A program made the position numbers and the translations under genes. Positions 27,516 to 35,550 of a stretch of 54,156 nt of DNA are shown here, piece by piece. Each line of letters begins with the position of its first letter. Within the stretch, counting starts at the first letter, position 1. The stretch is from Bacteroidaceae bacterium. GTDB lineage: Bacteria > Bacteroidota > Bacteroidia > Bacteroidales > Bacteroidaceae. A model generated the notes under the pieces. It did no database searches, was not told where the DNA came from, and saw nothing but the letters and a program-made list of their open reading frames with translations. Location: assembly GCA_024398595.1 (NCBI GenBank), contig JAKSIX010000009.1, forward strand, positions 1-54,156, read 5' to 3'.

Positions 27516-28970
27516 ATGTGGTCATTCGTCATTAGCGTAATTGCTCTAATTCTGGGCTATTTTCTGTATGGTACATTTGTTGACAGAGTTTATGGCCCGG
27601 ATCCGTCTATACTGACTCCGGCGGTTACCAAGGCGGACGGTGTCGATTTCATGCCGCTTCCTACCTGGAAAGTCTTTATGATACAGTTCCTGAACATTGC
27701 CGGAACAGGGCCTATATTCGGAGCGATAATGGGAGCTAAGTTCGGACCGGCGGCTTATCTGTGGATTGTGCTGGGCTGTATATTCGCCGGTGGCGTACAC
27801 GACTATATGTCAGGAATGTTCTCTATGCGCAGCGGTGGACTGTCCCTGCCGAATGTCGTAGAACACCTTATGGGGCGTGGAGCCCGTCATATAGTGCTTG
27901 TGCTCTCCTTAATCCTGCTGTTGCTTGTGGGCACGGTGTTCGTATACAGTCCTGCCCTGATTTTGGGAGATATAGTGGGTGGCGGCTCCAAAGGTGCCAT
28001 AATGATGTGGGTGTTGGTAATATTCGCGTATTATGTTCTGGCAACATTGCTGCCTGTCGATAAGATAATAGTCAGGATATATCCTTTATTCGCGTTTGCA
28101 TTGCTTTTCATGGCTTTCGGTCTGATGGTCTGCCTGTTTGTCAGGTGGCCGGACTTGCCTGAGTTATGGGCCGGACTTGACAATCTCGGCCCTTCAGTAG
28201 GTCTGAAAGGTCAGAGAACAATACCCTGTCTGTTCATCACGATTGCCTGCGGAGCTGTAAGCGGATTCCACTCGACGCAGACTCCGATTATGGCCCGTTG
28301 TCTCAAAAACGAGAAGTTAGGCAAGCCTGTGTTCTATGGCGCAATGGTTACAGAGGGTATTGTAGCTTTGATATGGGCAGCGGTATCATCGTACTTCTTC
28401 TTTGATGGTGGGGCTGCGGAGGTAGGCAGCAATCTGTCTGCCCAGGCTCCGGAGGTTGTTATGAAAGTGGCATCTGCCTGGTTGGGCATTGCAGGAGGTG
28501 TGCTTGCGATACTCGGAGTGGTGGCCGCTCCTATAACAAGTGGCGATACGGCATTCCGCAGTGCGCGTCTGATAATAGCGGACAGTATGCATTTTGACCA
28601 GAAACACAGACGTAACCGTCTTGTGGTGGCACTGCCGGTATTTGCCGCAGCCTGCCTGCTGTTATGGTACAATATTGCCGATGAGAATGGCTTCAATGTA
28701 ATATGGCGTTATTTCGGTTGGGCCAACCAGTCATTGGCAGCATTGGTACTTTGGTGTGCCGCAATATATTTCAAGACCAGAAGAAACAACCGGTCTTATC
28801 TGATAGCGTTTGTTCCGGCATTCCTATTGACAGTAATCGTAGTGAGCTATATCTGTATGGAGAAGATAGGATTCTCCCTGCCGTATGGTGTCAGTATTGC
28901 AATAGGTGTGGTTGTGGCATTGCTGCTGTCTGCCGGATTTTTCCTGAGAAGACATTACATTCAGAAGTAA
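27516..28970 (+). CDS. cstA: Carbon starvation protein CstA (pyruvate/peptide transporter family)
   Basis: The 484-residue membrane protein has the CstA signatures near the N-terminus: YGPDPS, FLNIAGTGPIFGAIMGAKFGP split over residues 53-75, GCIFAGGVHDY near 85, and many transmembrane helices. E. coli CstA is linked to peptide and pyruvate uptake under carbon limitation. The length fits the short Bacteroidota form. The ATG at 27516 was preferred; a TTG at 27495 would add seven residues. The stop codon lies in a degenerate copy of the AGAATCTGTTTTGAAATG-type motif (TAAGAAACTGTTTCATTCCG at 28968). Confidence 0.93.
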   Translation: MWSFVISVIALILGYFLYGTFVDRVYGPDPSILTPAVTKADGVDFMPLPTWKVFMIQFLNIAGTGPIFGAIMGAKFGPAAYLWIVLGCIFAGGVHDYMSGMFSMRSGGLSLPNVVEHLMGRGARHIVLVLSLILLLLVGTVFVYSPALILGDIVGGGSKGAIMMWVLVIFAYYVLATLLPVDKIIVRIYPLFAFALLFMAFGLMVCLFVRWPDLPELWAGLDNLGPSVGLKGQRTIPCLFITIACGAVSGFHSTQTPIMARCLKNEKLGKPVFYGAMVTEGIVALIWAAVSSYFFFDGGAAEVGSNLSAQAPEVVMKVASAWLGIAGGVLAILGVVAAPITSGDTAFRSARLIIADSMHFDQKHRRNRLVVALPVFAAACLLLWYNIADENGFNVIWRYFGWANQSLAALVLWCAAIYFKTRRNNRSYLIAFVPAFLLTVIVVSYICMEKIGFSLPYGVSIAIGVVVALLLSAGFFLRRHYIQK

Positions 28971-29116
28971 GAAACTGTTTCATTCCGTTTGATGGTCTCT
29001 GCACTGTCAGGACGGCATTTTCTTGATTTGTAATACTCTTCAGCAGATGTTACGTTTCCTTCTCCCTATCACAGAAATACTGATCAGGAATGCGGTTTGT
29101 CAGATATTTTGCAATT

Positions 29117-29162
29117 CACTCGTCCGGACGGATGAACGGAACCTGTCCCCTGTTCACGAGTG
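29117..29162. repeat. REP-like hairpin copy with flanking inverted repeat
   Basis: The core GGAACCTGTCCCCTGTTC is enclosed by CACTCGT (29117-29123) and ACGAGTG (29156-29162), a perfect 7-bp inverted repeat, giving a complete hairpin of 46 nt between cstA and the hip operon. Confidence 0.85.
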
Positions 29163-29167
29163 CGAAT

Positions 29168-29187
29168 AAGTTTACTTTAATAAACTT
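29168..29187. promoter_or_regulatory. Candidate HipB operator
   Basis: AAGTTTA (29168-29174) and TAAACTT (29181-29187) are a perfect inverted repeat with a 6-bp spacer, just upstream of the hip promoter. HipB-type XRE repressors bind such palindromes. Related half sites (AGTTTAAG, TAGACTT) lie between promoter and start codon. Confidence 0.45.
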
Positions 29188-29190
29188 TAT

Positions 29191-29223
29191 TTTGATAATA
29201 ATTGAAAATTTACCCTAACTTTG
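29191..29223 (+). promoter_or_regulatory. Promoter of the hipBST-type operon
   Basis: TTTG at 29191-29194 and TAACTTTG at 29216-29223 with a 21-bp spacer match the Bacteroidota promoter; the start codon follows 26 bp later. Confidence 0.65.
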
Positions 29224-29249
29224 CTACGATAGTTTAAGATAGTAGACTT

Positions 29250-29456
29250 ATGAACCTACAAGATACGATGAAAGAACGTCGCAAGACTCTTTCCCTGTCC
29301 CAGAATGATCTTGCGGAAATGTCAGAGTTGGGCCTTGCAACCATAAAGGATATTGAAAGGGGAAAAGGCAACCCTTCTATGGCAACCGTTTCAAAGATAA
29401 TGGATGTTCTCGGAATGGAAATCATATACAGAGTAAGAAATACTGTCGCTGAATAA
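29250..29456 (+). CDS. hipB: HipB-like antitoxin, XRE-family DNA-binding protein
   Basis: This 68-residue protein is almost entirely one helix-turn-helix domain of the Cro/C1 type: LSLSQNDLAEMSELGLATIK then DIERGKGNPSMATVSKIMDVL. It begins a three-gene operon with a HipA N-terminal-domain protein and a HipA-like kinase. By analogy with HipBST of E. coli it should repress the operon through the palindromes upstream and bind the kinase. It lacks any long C-terminal tail. Confidence 0.88.
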   Translation: MNLQDTMKERRKTLSLSQNDLAEMSELGLATIKDIERGKGNPSMATVSKIMDVLGMEIIYRVRNTVAE

Positions 29457-29458
29457 TT

Positions 29459-29782
29459 ATGAGACAACTTGGTGTATATTATAATAATGTAAAGGCCGGG
29501 GTGCTGACCGAGCAGACTCCCGGAAGAGGCTATGAGTTCCGTTATGACCCGACATATCTTCTATCGGGTGGAAAGTCCATATCTGTGACCCTGCCCAGGA
29601 ACAGGGAGATATTCAAATCGGACTCATTGTTCCCTTTCTTTACCAACATGCTGCCTGAAGGAGCCAACCGCAGCATAATCTGCCGACATCTCAGAATTGA
29701 TGAAAATGACTTCTTCGGAATGCTTTCGGCTATGGCCGGAAAAGATTTCATAGGAGCCGTTCACGTTAAAGCCATACAGTGA
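29459..29782 (+). CDS. hipS: HipS-like protein (separate HipA N-terminal domain)
   Basis: The 107-residue product corresponds to the N-terminal subdomain of HipA: VYYNNVKAGVLTE at the start, LSGGKSISVTLP, and FPFFTNMLPEGANRSIICRHLRID, a conserved helix of the family. In HipBST systems this domain is a separate gene and, as I recall the literature, acts as the antitoxin. It starts 2 bp after hipB and its stop overlaps the kinase start (TGATG), so the operon is tightly coupled. Confidence 0.88.
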   Translation: MRQLGVYYNNVKAGVLTEQTPGRGYEFRYDPTYLLSGGKSISVTLPRNREIFKSDSLFPFFTNMLPEGANRSIICRHLRIDENDFFGMLSAMAGKDFIGAVHVKAIQ

Positions 29783-30786
29783 TGATCGATATTGCCAATT
29801 GTCCGTCAAACCTTTCAAAAGGCTTCTCAACATACAGTCCCAAAGCACGCAAGGCCCTTTTCGATGGCCGGAAGATAAGTCACCTGCTGGACTTCAACAT
29901 TGATGAGTTCCATACGGCTGGAGCCGTTGCGGAGGCTATGCACAGAATTTCGGTATCCGGAGTTCAGGAGAAGTTTCCTGCTGTCCTGAAGGATTCCCGG
30001 ATACGGATTGCCGGTGACGATGACCGCTCGACATATATTCTTAAACCCTCACCGTGGGACAGAACCCTGATAGAAAGAAAGCAGATTCCTGCCAATGAGC
30101 ATCTGACAATGCAGATTGCTTCTCAGGTGTATGGCATCAAGACGGCTGAAAACGGTCTTTGCTTCACGCCGAAAGGCGAGATTGTGTACATTACAAAGCG
30201 CTTTGACATACTGCCTGACGGAACAAAACTTCCGATGGAGGATTTTGCATCGGTTCTTGGGCGCAACGAGCAGGAGGACGGGAAACACTTCAAGTACAGC
30301 GGATGCTACGAGGGCATAGCGGATGCTATAAGGAAGAACGTATCTGCCTGGAGAGTGGATATGGAGAGATTCTTCGAGCTTGTAGTGTTCAACTATATCT
30401 ATGCGAACGGTGATGCCCATTTGAAGAACTTCTCCCTCATTCTGCAGGGAGAGGACTATCGTCTCTCTCCTGCATATGACCTTCTGAATACGAGTGTCCA
30501 TGTAAACGGGGATGACTTGGGACTGGATGGAGGACTTTCGCCCAACATTGAGCGCAGTGATGTCTACGAAAAGACAGGGCATCCCTGCCGGTTGGACTTC
30601 GAGCGTTTCGGCGCCCACATCGGTCTGCTCGAGACACGAGTCTCAAGGATTCTGGACAGATATATGATGTTGCCTGATGCATCTTCAGACCTCGTCAGCC
30701 GAAGCTTCCTCAGTGACAAGGCAAGGCGTCATTACCTGAGGATAGTAAACGAAAGAATATCAAGGTTCACCAGAACATCAGACTGA
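29782..30786 (+). CDS. hipT: HipT-like serine/threonine kinase toxin (HipA C-terminal kinase)
   Basis: The 334-residue protein is the kinase part of HipA without the N-terminal subdomain. It contains the flexible Gly-loop ISVSGVQEKF with Ser57 and Ser59, matching the two autophosphorylated serines (S-x-S) described for E. coli HipT; the ATP-binding lysine near 88 in YILKP; NGDAHLKNFS with catalytic Asp211; and LSPAYDLL with the metal-binding Asp233. Canonical HipA phosphorylates glutamyl-tRNA synthetase and HipT tryptophanyl-tRNA synthetase; the target here is unknown. The ATG at 29782, overlapping the hipS stop, is preferred to the GTG one codon upstream. All key residues are present, so the toxin looks functional. 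Confidence 0.88.
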   Translation: MIDIANCPSNLSKGFSTYSPKARKALFDGRKISHLLDFNIDEFHTAGAVAEAMHRISVSGVQEKFPAVLKDSRIRIAGDDDRSTYILKPSPWDRTLIERKQIPANEHLTMQIASQVYGIKTAENGLCFTPKGEIVYITKRFDILPDGTKLPMEDFASVLGRNEQEDGKHFKYSGCYEGIADAIRKNVSAWRVDMERFFELVVFNYIYANGDAHLKNFSLILQGEDYRLSPAYDLLNTSVHVNGDDLGLDGGLSPNIERSDVYEKTGHPCRLDFERFGAHIGLLETRVSRILDRYMMLPDASSDLVSRSFLSDKARRHYLRIVNERISRFTRTSD

Positions 30787-30799
30787 TCAGGTCCTAATT

Positions 30800-30823
30800 G
30801 GAACATTTCAAAACAGATTCTTA
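30800..30823. repeat. Copy of the CATTTCAAAACAGATTCT motif
   Basis: An exact core preceded by GGAA fills most of the gap between the convergent hipT and cinA-like genes, 2 bp after the latter's stop codon. Confidence 0.8.
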
Positions 30824-30825
30824 CC

Positions 30826-31311
30826 TCAGGGTTCCTTACGGATATAGTCTATAAATGCCCGCAATGCCGACTCTGCTGCATTGCGGGTGTTTTCATTACG
30901 TCCGTTGTCATCTGTCAGACGGCGTGAGTGGACATCGTTTTCAGAGCCCCACGCAATCCAGATGGTTCCTGACGGTATCGTTCCGTTTCCACCTTCGGCA
31001 TATCCGGTCGATGACAGCGCATAGTCTGTCCCGAACATACGGCAGGCACCCCGCACCATCTGCTCCGCCACCTGACGGCTCACTACATCGTAAGTATCAA
31101 TGTCCTGCTGGCTCACACCGAGAAATCCGGTCTTTACGGAGTTCTGATATGCTGTAAGTCCGCCCTGAAAGTAATCCGACGAGCCGCTGACGGATGTGAG
31201 GAGCGCGGCTATCTGTCCGCCGGTGCAGCTCTCGGCCGTTGATACGGTCTTGCCGTTCCGTACCATTATGTCACGTATCTGTGCCGATATCTCAAGTATT
31301 GTCTGTTCCAT
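30826..31311 (-). CDS. CinA-type nicotinamide-nucleotide amidohydrolase
   Basis: This 161-residue protein is the stand-alone C-terminal domain of CinA (PncC), which deamidates nicotinamide mononucleotide. The family motifs are clear: TVSTAESCTGGQIAALLTSV with the nucleophile region at 24-43, SDYFQGGLTAYQN, and the later STGYAEGGNG and GTIWIAWGS. Length is typical. A -7 element lies upstream, back to back with that of the GH43 gene. Confidence 0.92.
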   Translation of the reverse strand: MEQTILEISAQIRDIMVRNGKTVSTAESCTGGQIAALLTSVSGSSDYFQGGLTAYQNSVKTGFLGVSQQDIDTYDVVSRQVAEQMVRGACRMFGTDYALSSTGYAEGGNGTIPSGTIWIAWGSENDVHSRRLTDDNGRNENTRNAAESALRAFIDYIRKEP

Positions 31312-31339
31312 TCTCCGTACGTTTGTTTGCTAAAGTCTG

Positions 31340-31347
31340 CAAATATA
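31340..31347 (-). promoter_or_regulatory. Bacteroidota -7 promoter element for the cinA-like gene
   Basis: Minus-strand TATATTTG matches TAnnTTTG, 29 bp upstream of the start codon. Confidence 0.5.
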
Positions 31348-31358
31348 ATTTTTTGTTC

Positions 31359-31366
31359 TATCTTTG
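31359..31366 (+). promoter_or_regulatory. Bacteroidota -7 promoter element for the GH43 gene
   Basis: TATCTTTG matches TAnnTTTG, 35 bp upstream of the ATG at 31401. It overlaps the region of the divergent cinA promoter. Confidence 0.55.
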
Positions 31367-31400
31367 TGGGGGTACATCGTCAATAACTATCATATAGAAT

Positions 31401-33494
31401 ATGGGAAAAATTACAAATGCACTGATGATATGCGCAGCTCTGACGGTTAGCATGTCTCAGAATGTGAATGCCGCGAATGATAAGGCCGGTGCAAAGGCCG
31501 AGTATGAGTTCCACGGAGCAGGCAATCCGTATCTTCCGCTCTGGGAGCATGTTCCTGACGGGGAGCCGCGCGTGTTTGAGGATCCGGACAATCCTGGCAA
31601 ATACCGCGCATATATAATCGGTTCGCACGATGTCCGTTTCGGAAGCTACTGCGGTCCTGACATCCGTATGTGGTCGGCCCCGGTAGAGGATCTTGGCAAC
31701 TGGCGTGACGAGGGTCCGATTTTCACCTATAATATACAGAACCAGTGGGATGTGATGTATGCTCCCGATCTGGTGGAGGTGAATTATGCCGATGGCACAC
31801 GCAAGTATTTTCTCTATCCGCACAGCCGTGGCGCGAACCGTGAGCCGTTGGTATGCTCGGGTGACCGTCCCGATGGCCCGTTCACTGCAATAAATGCCAC
31901 AGAGGATGGTACACACGTGCTGGAGGGCAGCTGTCTCGGCTTTGACCCGTCAATTTTCGTGGAGCAGATTACCGACAAGGATGATCCTGACTATGGGATA
32001 GGTTTCCGTGCATACGGTTTCTGGGGCTTCCAGCATTCGACTGCCGCACAGCTTGACCAGAAGACAATGTACTCGGTGCGTCCGGGTACGGAGCGCATAG
32101 AGTTCTTCCTGCCGGCAAGTGCCAGCTATGGCCGGGTGCGCGATCCGCAGGGGACCATTTATCCTGCTCTTGCCGAGGGACAGAACCCCGGTGACTTCAA
32201 TTTCTTTGAGGCATCATCAATCCGTCAGGTGGGCAATAAGTACGTTATGATATTCTCCGGCTATTCCGGCCCTGACTACGGTCTCGGCAGCACCAACTCA
32301 GCTTTGAGATATTGCTATGCAGACTCCCCGTTAGGTCCTTGGCGCAGCGGTGGCGTGGCGGTCGATTCACGTGGCGTCGTTCTGAACGAGGATGGTAGCG
32401 CACTGACAACGACCAACTCCGCTCACAACACTCACGGAAGTATCCAGCAGATCAACGGCCAGTGGTACATATTCTACCATCGTCCTCCGCGTGGCTTCGG
32501 CAATGCGCGCCAGTCAGTGGTGGCTCCTGTCTCAATCGAGTGGGATGAGAAGCCGGTGGCGGAAGGAGGCAAGGTCATCATCAGAGGCTATGATCCGTAT
32601 GCTGCCGATGGAAAATGGACAGCCAAGGCTTCCAACGGTGATGAATACACAGGGGCAGAAGTCACATCGGAGGGCTTCTTTATGTATGGCCTTCCTCCAT
32701 ATCAATATTACTCAGCCGGTTACGCCTGCTATATGTCCGATCCGAATATGATGCAGGACACTTGGGACAACTGGGACAACAATATGGACCTGACAGCTGT
32801 CAGGAACGGCAACATCATAGGTTTCAAGTATTTCGGATTTGAGGGACTGAAGAAGGCCAGCAAGGGCATACAGCCGTTTGACGGTACCAAAAAAGGCAAT
32901 AAGACCCATCTGAATCTCTTCATTACCCCACGTACCGACAAGGCTTTCAGAATTGTCGTTATGATGGACGGCCCTTGGGCAAATGCAGCCTGGAACGGAA
33001 AGAAGCTGGGTGAGATTGAGGTTGCTGCCGGCTCTGCAAATGTCAGCACCAAGTATCTGCTTGATGTGGCGCAGTATGTGGAGGGCATCAAGGGCAAGCA
33101 CGCCATATATCTGATTGCCGAGGGTCCTGAGGGCGAACTGTTCGATATGCACGGAATTGGTTTCAGTTCGAAGAAGATTGAACTGACACGCCATATATCG
33201 CCTAAGGTCAATATATCAGTAGATGGTCAGAGCATCGGACTGCCGGATGTTCCTGTCCGCTCAACAAATCAGAACGGCTTTGTCAATGTGGAGAACTATG
33301 TAATCAATCAGACCGTGGAGGCCGGCTCGGCAATCAAGGCTGAGTGTGCTGATCCTGAGGTGAGTATTGAAGTGTCACAGCCTGCCGGCGCTCCTGCCAA
33401 GGTTATCTGCACCTATCGCGGCCAGAAGAAAATTTACAACTTCGATCCGACTCTGGTGGTTGTGGAACGTCCGCGTGGCATGTTCCGCCGTTAA
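31401..33494 (+). CDS. Secreted glycoside hydrolase family 43-like enzyme
   Basis: The 697-residue protein has a signal peptide of about 24 residues (ending NVNA). The catalytic five-bladed beta-propeller spans about residues 40-400, with candidate catalytic residues Asp53 in VPDGEPRVF, Asp123 in YAPDLVEV and Glu270 in FFEASSIRQ, following the Asp/Asp/Glu order of GH43. The C-terminal 300 residues look like a beta-sandwich carbohydrate-binding region plus a small extra beta domain. GH43 enzymes act on arabinan, xylan or galactan; the exact activity is not readable. A strong terminator follows. Confidence 0.87.
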   Translation: MGKITNALMICAALTVSMSQNVNAANDKAGAKAEYEFHGAGNPYLPLWEHVPDGEPRVFEDPDNPGKYRAYIIGSHDVRFGSYCGPDIRMWSAPVEDLGNWRDEGPIFTYNIQNQWDVMYAPDLVEVNYADGTRKYFLYPHSRGANREPLVCSGDRPDGPFTAINATEDGTHVLEGSCLGFDPSIFVEQITDKDDPDYGIGFRAYGFWGFQHSTAAQLDQKTMYSVRPGTERIEFFLPASASYGRVRDPQGTIYPALAEGQNPGDFNFFEASSIRQVGNKYVMIFSGYSGPDYGLGSTNSALRYCYADSPLGPWRSGGVAVDSRGVVLNEDGSALTTTNSAHNTHGSIQQINGQWYIFYHRPPRGFGNARQSVVAPVSIEWDEKPVAEGGKVIIRGYDPYAADGKWTAKASNGDEYTGAEVTSEGFFMYGLPPYQYYSAGYACYMSDPNMMQDTWDNWDNNMDLTAVRNGNIIGFKYFGFEGLKKASKGIQPFDGTKKGNKTHLNLFITPRTDKAFRIVVMMDGPWANAAWNGKKLGEIEVAAGSANVSTKYLLDVAQYVEGIKGKHAIYLIAEGPEGELFDMHGIGFSSKKIELTRHISPKVNISVDGQSIGLPDVPVRSTNQNGFVNVENYVINQTVEAGSAIKAECADPEVSIEVSQPAGAPAKVICTYRGQKKIYNFDPTLVVVERPRGMFRR

Positions 33495-33523
33495 GGAATT
33501 ATAATTAATCATAAGAATGCGGT

Positions 33524-33559
33524 GCAGGAGTCCTCGTTTTGGGGGCTCTTGCCGTTTTT
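33524..33559 (+). terminator. Rho-independent terminator of the GH43 gene
   Basis: GCAGGAGTCCTC (33524-33535) pairs with GGGGGCTCTTGC (33541-33552) over 12 positions including G-T wobbles, with loop GTTTT, followed by CGTTTTT. Confidence 0.7.
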
Positions 33560-33589
33560 ATAGTATTTTTGCCACGACTTGAAAAATTT

Positions 33590-33985
33590 ATGTCTATGAA
33601 AGAGAAGGGTGGGGTGTTTGTATCGGTTGTGTTGGGAATGCTTACAGCGTTCGGGCCTTTTGTGGCTCTCAGCCTGTGGTTTGCATTGTCTCTGCCCTTC
33701 GTACTGGCAGCGTTTGCCATTATGCTTGTCGGATTCGGACTGCTCGCGCCTGTGGTGACATCGCAGGCCTTGGACGGTGAGCACGACAATGCCGGTGCCG
33801 CGAGTGCCATTATCGGTGCAACGGCATTTCTCTCAGGGGCCATCGTAAGCCCTATTGTCACTATCGGCAGTGTCGCCGTATCGACCGGTATCGTAATCGC
33901 AGTGAGCGCACTGCTGTGCTTCGTGTCAATGTGCGTCTGGCAGAATGAACAGGGGGACAGGTTCCGTCCGACGTGTATGTGTTGA
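33590..33985 (+). pseudogene. C-terminal remnant of an MFS transporter, possibly Bcr/CflA-like
   Basis: Only about four transmembrane segments are left (132 residues from the first ATG). The segment ending the fold (NAGAASAIIGATAFLSGAIV) resembles the last helices of Bcr/CflA-type drug exporters, which have 12 helices and about 400 residues. No N-terminal half is present upstream, where the GH43 terminator lies. A TATTTTTG element at 33564-33571 precedes it, so it may still be transcribed. The last 14 codons run through an inverted REP-like repeat, so the natural C-terminus is replaced. Confidence 0.65.
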
Positions 33986-34027
33986 AGGATGAACGGAACC
34001 TGTCCCCTGTTCACAGTCCCCTGTTCA
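33946..34027. repeat. Inverted pair of REP-like repeats plus a partial copy
   Basis: An inverted copy (33946-33968, with one extra G in the G-run) faces a direct copy (33987-34013). A partial direct copy (CAGTCCCCTGTTCAC) follows to 34027. Head-to-head pairing of REP units is the layout called BIME in enterobacteria. Confidence 0.85.
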
Positions 34028-34080
34028 CACCCTGTTGAAATTTTGTCGGTGGAAATTTCACAATATGCTGAATTGCTGAG

Positions 34081-34088
34081 TATTTTTG
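34081..34088 (+). promoter_or_regulatory. Bacteroidota -7 promoter element for the GMP synthase gene
   Basis: TATTTTTG matches TAnnTTTG, 29 bp upstream of the ATG at 34118, downstream of the REP cluster. Confidence 0.5.
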
Positions 34089-34117
34089 CAGAAAGAAACT
34101 TATTAAATTTTCAGATA

Positions 34118-35101
34118 ATGGCAACAGGTAATGTCCGTCCGGCAGATATGGAGCGTATAACGACTCCTGCGCTGGCAGAGAAATTCATTGGGGAACAGAT
34201 TTCTGAGCTTCGTGCACAGATTGGTGATAAAAAGGTGCTTTTAGCACTCTCGGGTGGTGTGGATTCTTCAGTTGTGGCGGCACTTCTGATTAAGGCTGTA
34301 GGCAACCAGCTGGTAAGCGTCCACGTCAATCACGGACTGTTGCGCAAGGGCGAGGCTGAGCAGGTTATTGATGTGTTCCGCAATCAGATGCACGCAAATC
34401 TGGTCTATGTGGATGCTACAGACCGTTTTCTTGACAAGCTTGCCGGTGTGGCAGACCCGGAGAAGAAACGTAAGATTATAGGCGGTGAGTTCATCCGCGT
34501 GTTCGAGGAGGAGGCCCGCAAGCAGGAGGGAATAAGTTTCCTGGCACAGGGAACGATATACCCTGATATCATAGAGTCGGACGGCGTGAAGTCGCATCAC
34601 AATGTCGGTGGTCTGCCGGAAGACCTTCAGTTTGAGTTGGTGGAGCCGATCAGGCTTCTGTTCAAGGATGAGGTGCGCGTAGTGGGTAAGGCTCTCGGCC
34701 TGCCGGACGGTATGGTCTATCGTCAGCCGTTCCCGGGACCGGGTCTCGGCGTACGCTGCATCGGGGCAATCACACGTGACCGTCTGGAGGCAGTGCGTGA
34801 GTCAGATGCCATCCTCCGCGAAGAGTTCCGGAAAAATGGCCTGGAGGGTAGGGTATGGCAATATTTCACTGTCGTTCCGGATTTCAAATCGACAGGCGTG
34901 AAGGACGGCAGGCGCAGCTACGACTGGCCGGTAATCATCCGCGCCGTCAATACCCGCGATGCTATGACAGCCACTGTCGAGAATGTTCCGTTTGAACTGC
35001 TCCAGTATATAACTTCGCGTATTGTGAACGAGGTGAAGGGTGTAAACCGCGTGTTGTATGACCTTACACCGAAACCTACATGTACTATAGTGTGTGAATG
35101 A
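34118..35101 (+). CDS. guaA: GMP synthase ATP-pyrophosphatase subunit, without the glutaminase domain
   Basis: The 327-residue protein covers the ATP-PPase domain (SGGVDS at 45-50) and the C-terminal dimerisation domain ([22 protein letters not shown] segments and an end PTCTIVCE, close to the usual PxTIEWE), i.e. the last two thirds of bacterial GuaA. The N-terminal class I glutamine amidotransferase domain is absent, and no trace of it lies upstream. It aminates XMP to GMP. Ammonia must come from a separate GATase subunit elsewhere or from free ammonia. The C-terminus is complete, so this is not a simple 3' truncation. Confidence 0.9.
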   Translation: MATGNVRPADMERITTPALAEKFIGEQISELRAQIGDKKVLLALSGGVDSSVVAALLIKAVGNQLVSVHVNHGLLRKGEAEQVIDVFRNQMHANLVYVDATDRFLDKLAGVADPEKKRKIIGGEFIRVFEEEARKQEGISFLAQGTIYPDIIESDGVKSHHNVGGLPEDLQFELVEPIRLLFKDEVRVVGKALGLPDGMVYRQPFPGPGLGVRCIGAITRDRLEAVRESDAILREEFRKNGLEGRVWQYFTVVPDFKSTGVKDGRRSYDWPVIIRAVNTRDAMTATVENVPFELLQYITSRIVNEVKGVNRVLYDLTPKPTCTIVCE

Positions 35102-35121
35102 TCCTGAACGGATTCTAAAGT

Positions 35122-35301
35122 GTGATAGACTTAACAGGTATCCATAAGACATATCCGGGTGCAGAGCCATTGCATGCCAAAATTATTCTGGCAGATGAAC
35201 CTGCCGGTGCTTTGGACAGCAGAACGGCGCAGGACATAATGGATTTGCTGACATTGTCAGGGTTCTTTGATACAGATGCATACGGGGGATGCAATGCGTG
35301 A
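35122..35301 (+). pseudogene. ABC transporter ATPase remnant with internal deletion
   Basis: A 59-codon frame starts like a MacB/LolD-type ATPase (IDLTGIHKTYPG) and jumps within 10 codons to the Walker B/D-loop region ILADEPAGALDSRTAQDIMDLL. The Walker A, Q-loop and signature motifs, about 130 residues, are missing. The frame then runs into STAS-like sequence (TLSGFFDT) and stops. Two deletions or recombinations must be assumed. Confidence 0.75.
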
Positions 35302-35512
35302 TATGCAACCCCTGTTGGACAATGCAGGCCGGAATATAGTTGTTGACTGCACCCGGCTTGCCTATGTCTCCTCATCGGCACTCCGCGCTTTTTTGCTGTT
35401 GAGAAAGAAAAGCCGTGCTTCCGGTGGCCGGATAACCATACACGGTATGCGTGACGATGTAAAACAGGTCTTTATTATCAGCGGATTTCTGGGCCTGTTT
35501 GACTTTGAATAA
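35254..35512 (+). pseudogene. STAS-domain (anti-sigma factor antagonist-like) remnant, frameshifted
   Basis: LSGFFDT in the frame of the ABC remnant corresponds to the first strand of a STAS domain. The rest (MRDMQPLLDNAG, VVDCTRLAYVSSSALRAFL with the conserved Ser region, ending GFLGLFDFE) lies in the +1 frame. The shift falls near a run of five G at 35284-35288. An ATG at 35267 could start an 81-residue product lacking the first strand, so a short functional form is not excluded. A STAS gene normally needs a sigma/anti-sigma partner; none is nearby. Confidence 0.65.
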
Positions 35513-35531
35513 TGGTAAATGGATAACCTAT

Positions 35532-35550
35532 CGAAACTTGAATTGATAAT
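35532..35550 (+). repeat. Copy of the CGAAACTTGAAT motif
   Basis: CGAAACTTGAATTGATAAT ends directly before the ATG of the aminopeptidase gene. Confidence 0.6.

Noticed and set aside
28971-29116. Possible RNA gene between cstA and the hip operon
   Set aside because: No cloverleaf, stable stem or terminator was seen; only a degenerate motif at the cstA stop and the REP-like hairpin.
33989-34117. N-terminal extension of the GMP synthase gene to an upstream ATG
   Set aside because: The extra 43 codons are translated repeat sequence and pass through the -7 element; the conserved protein starts at 34118.
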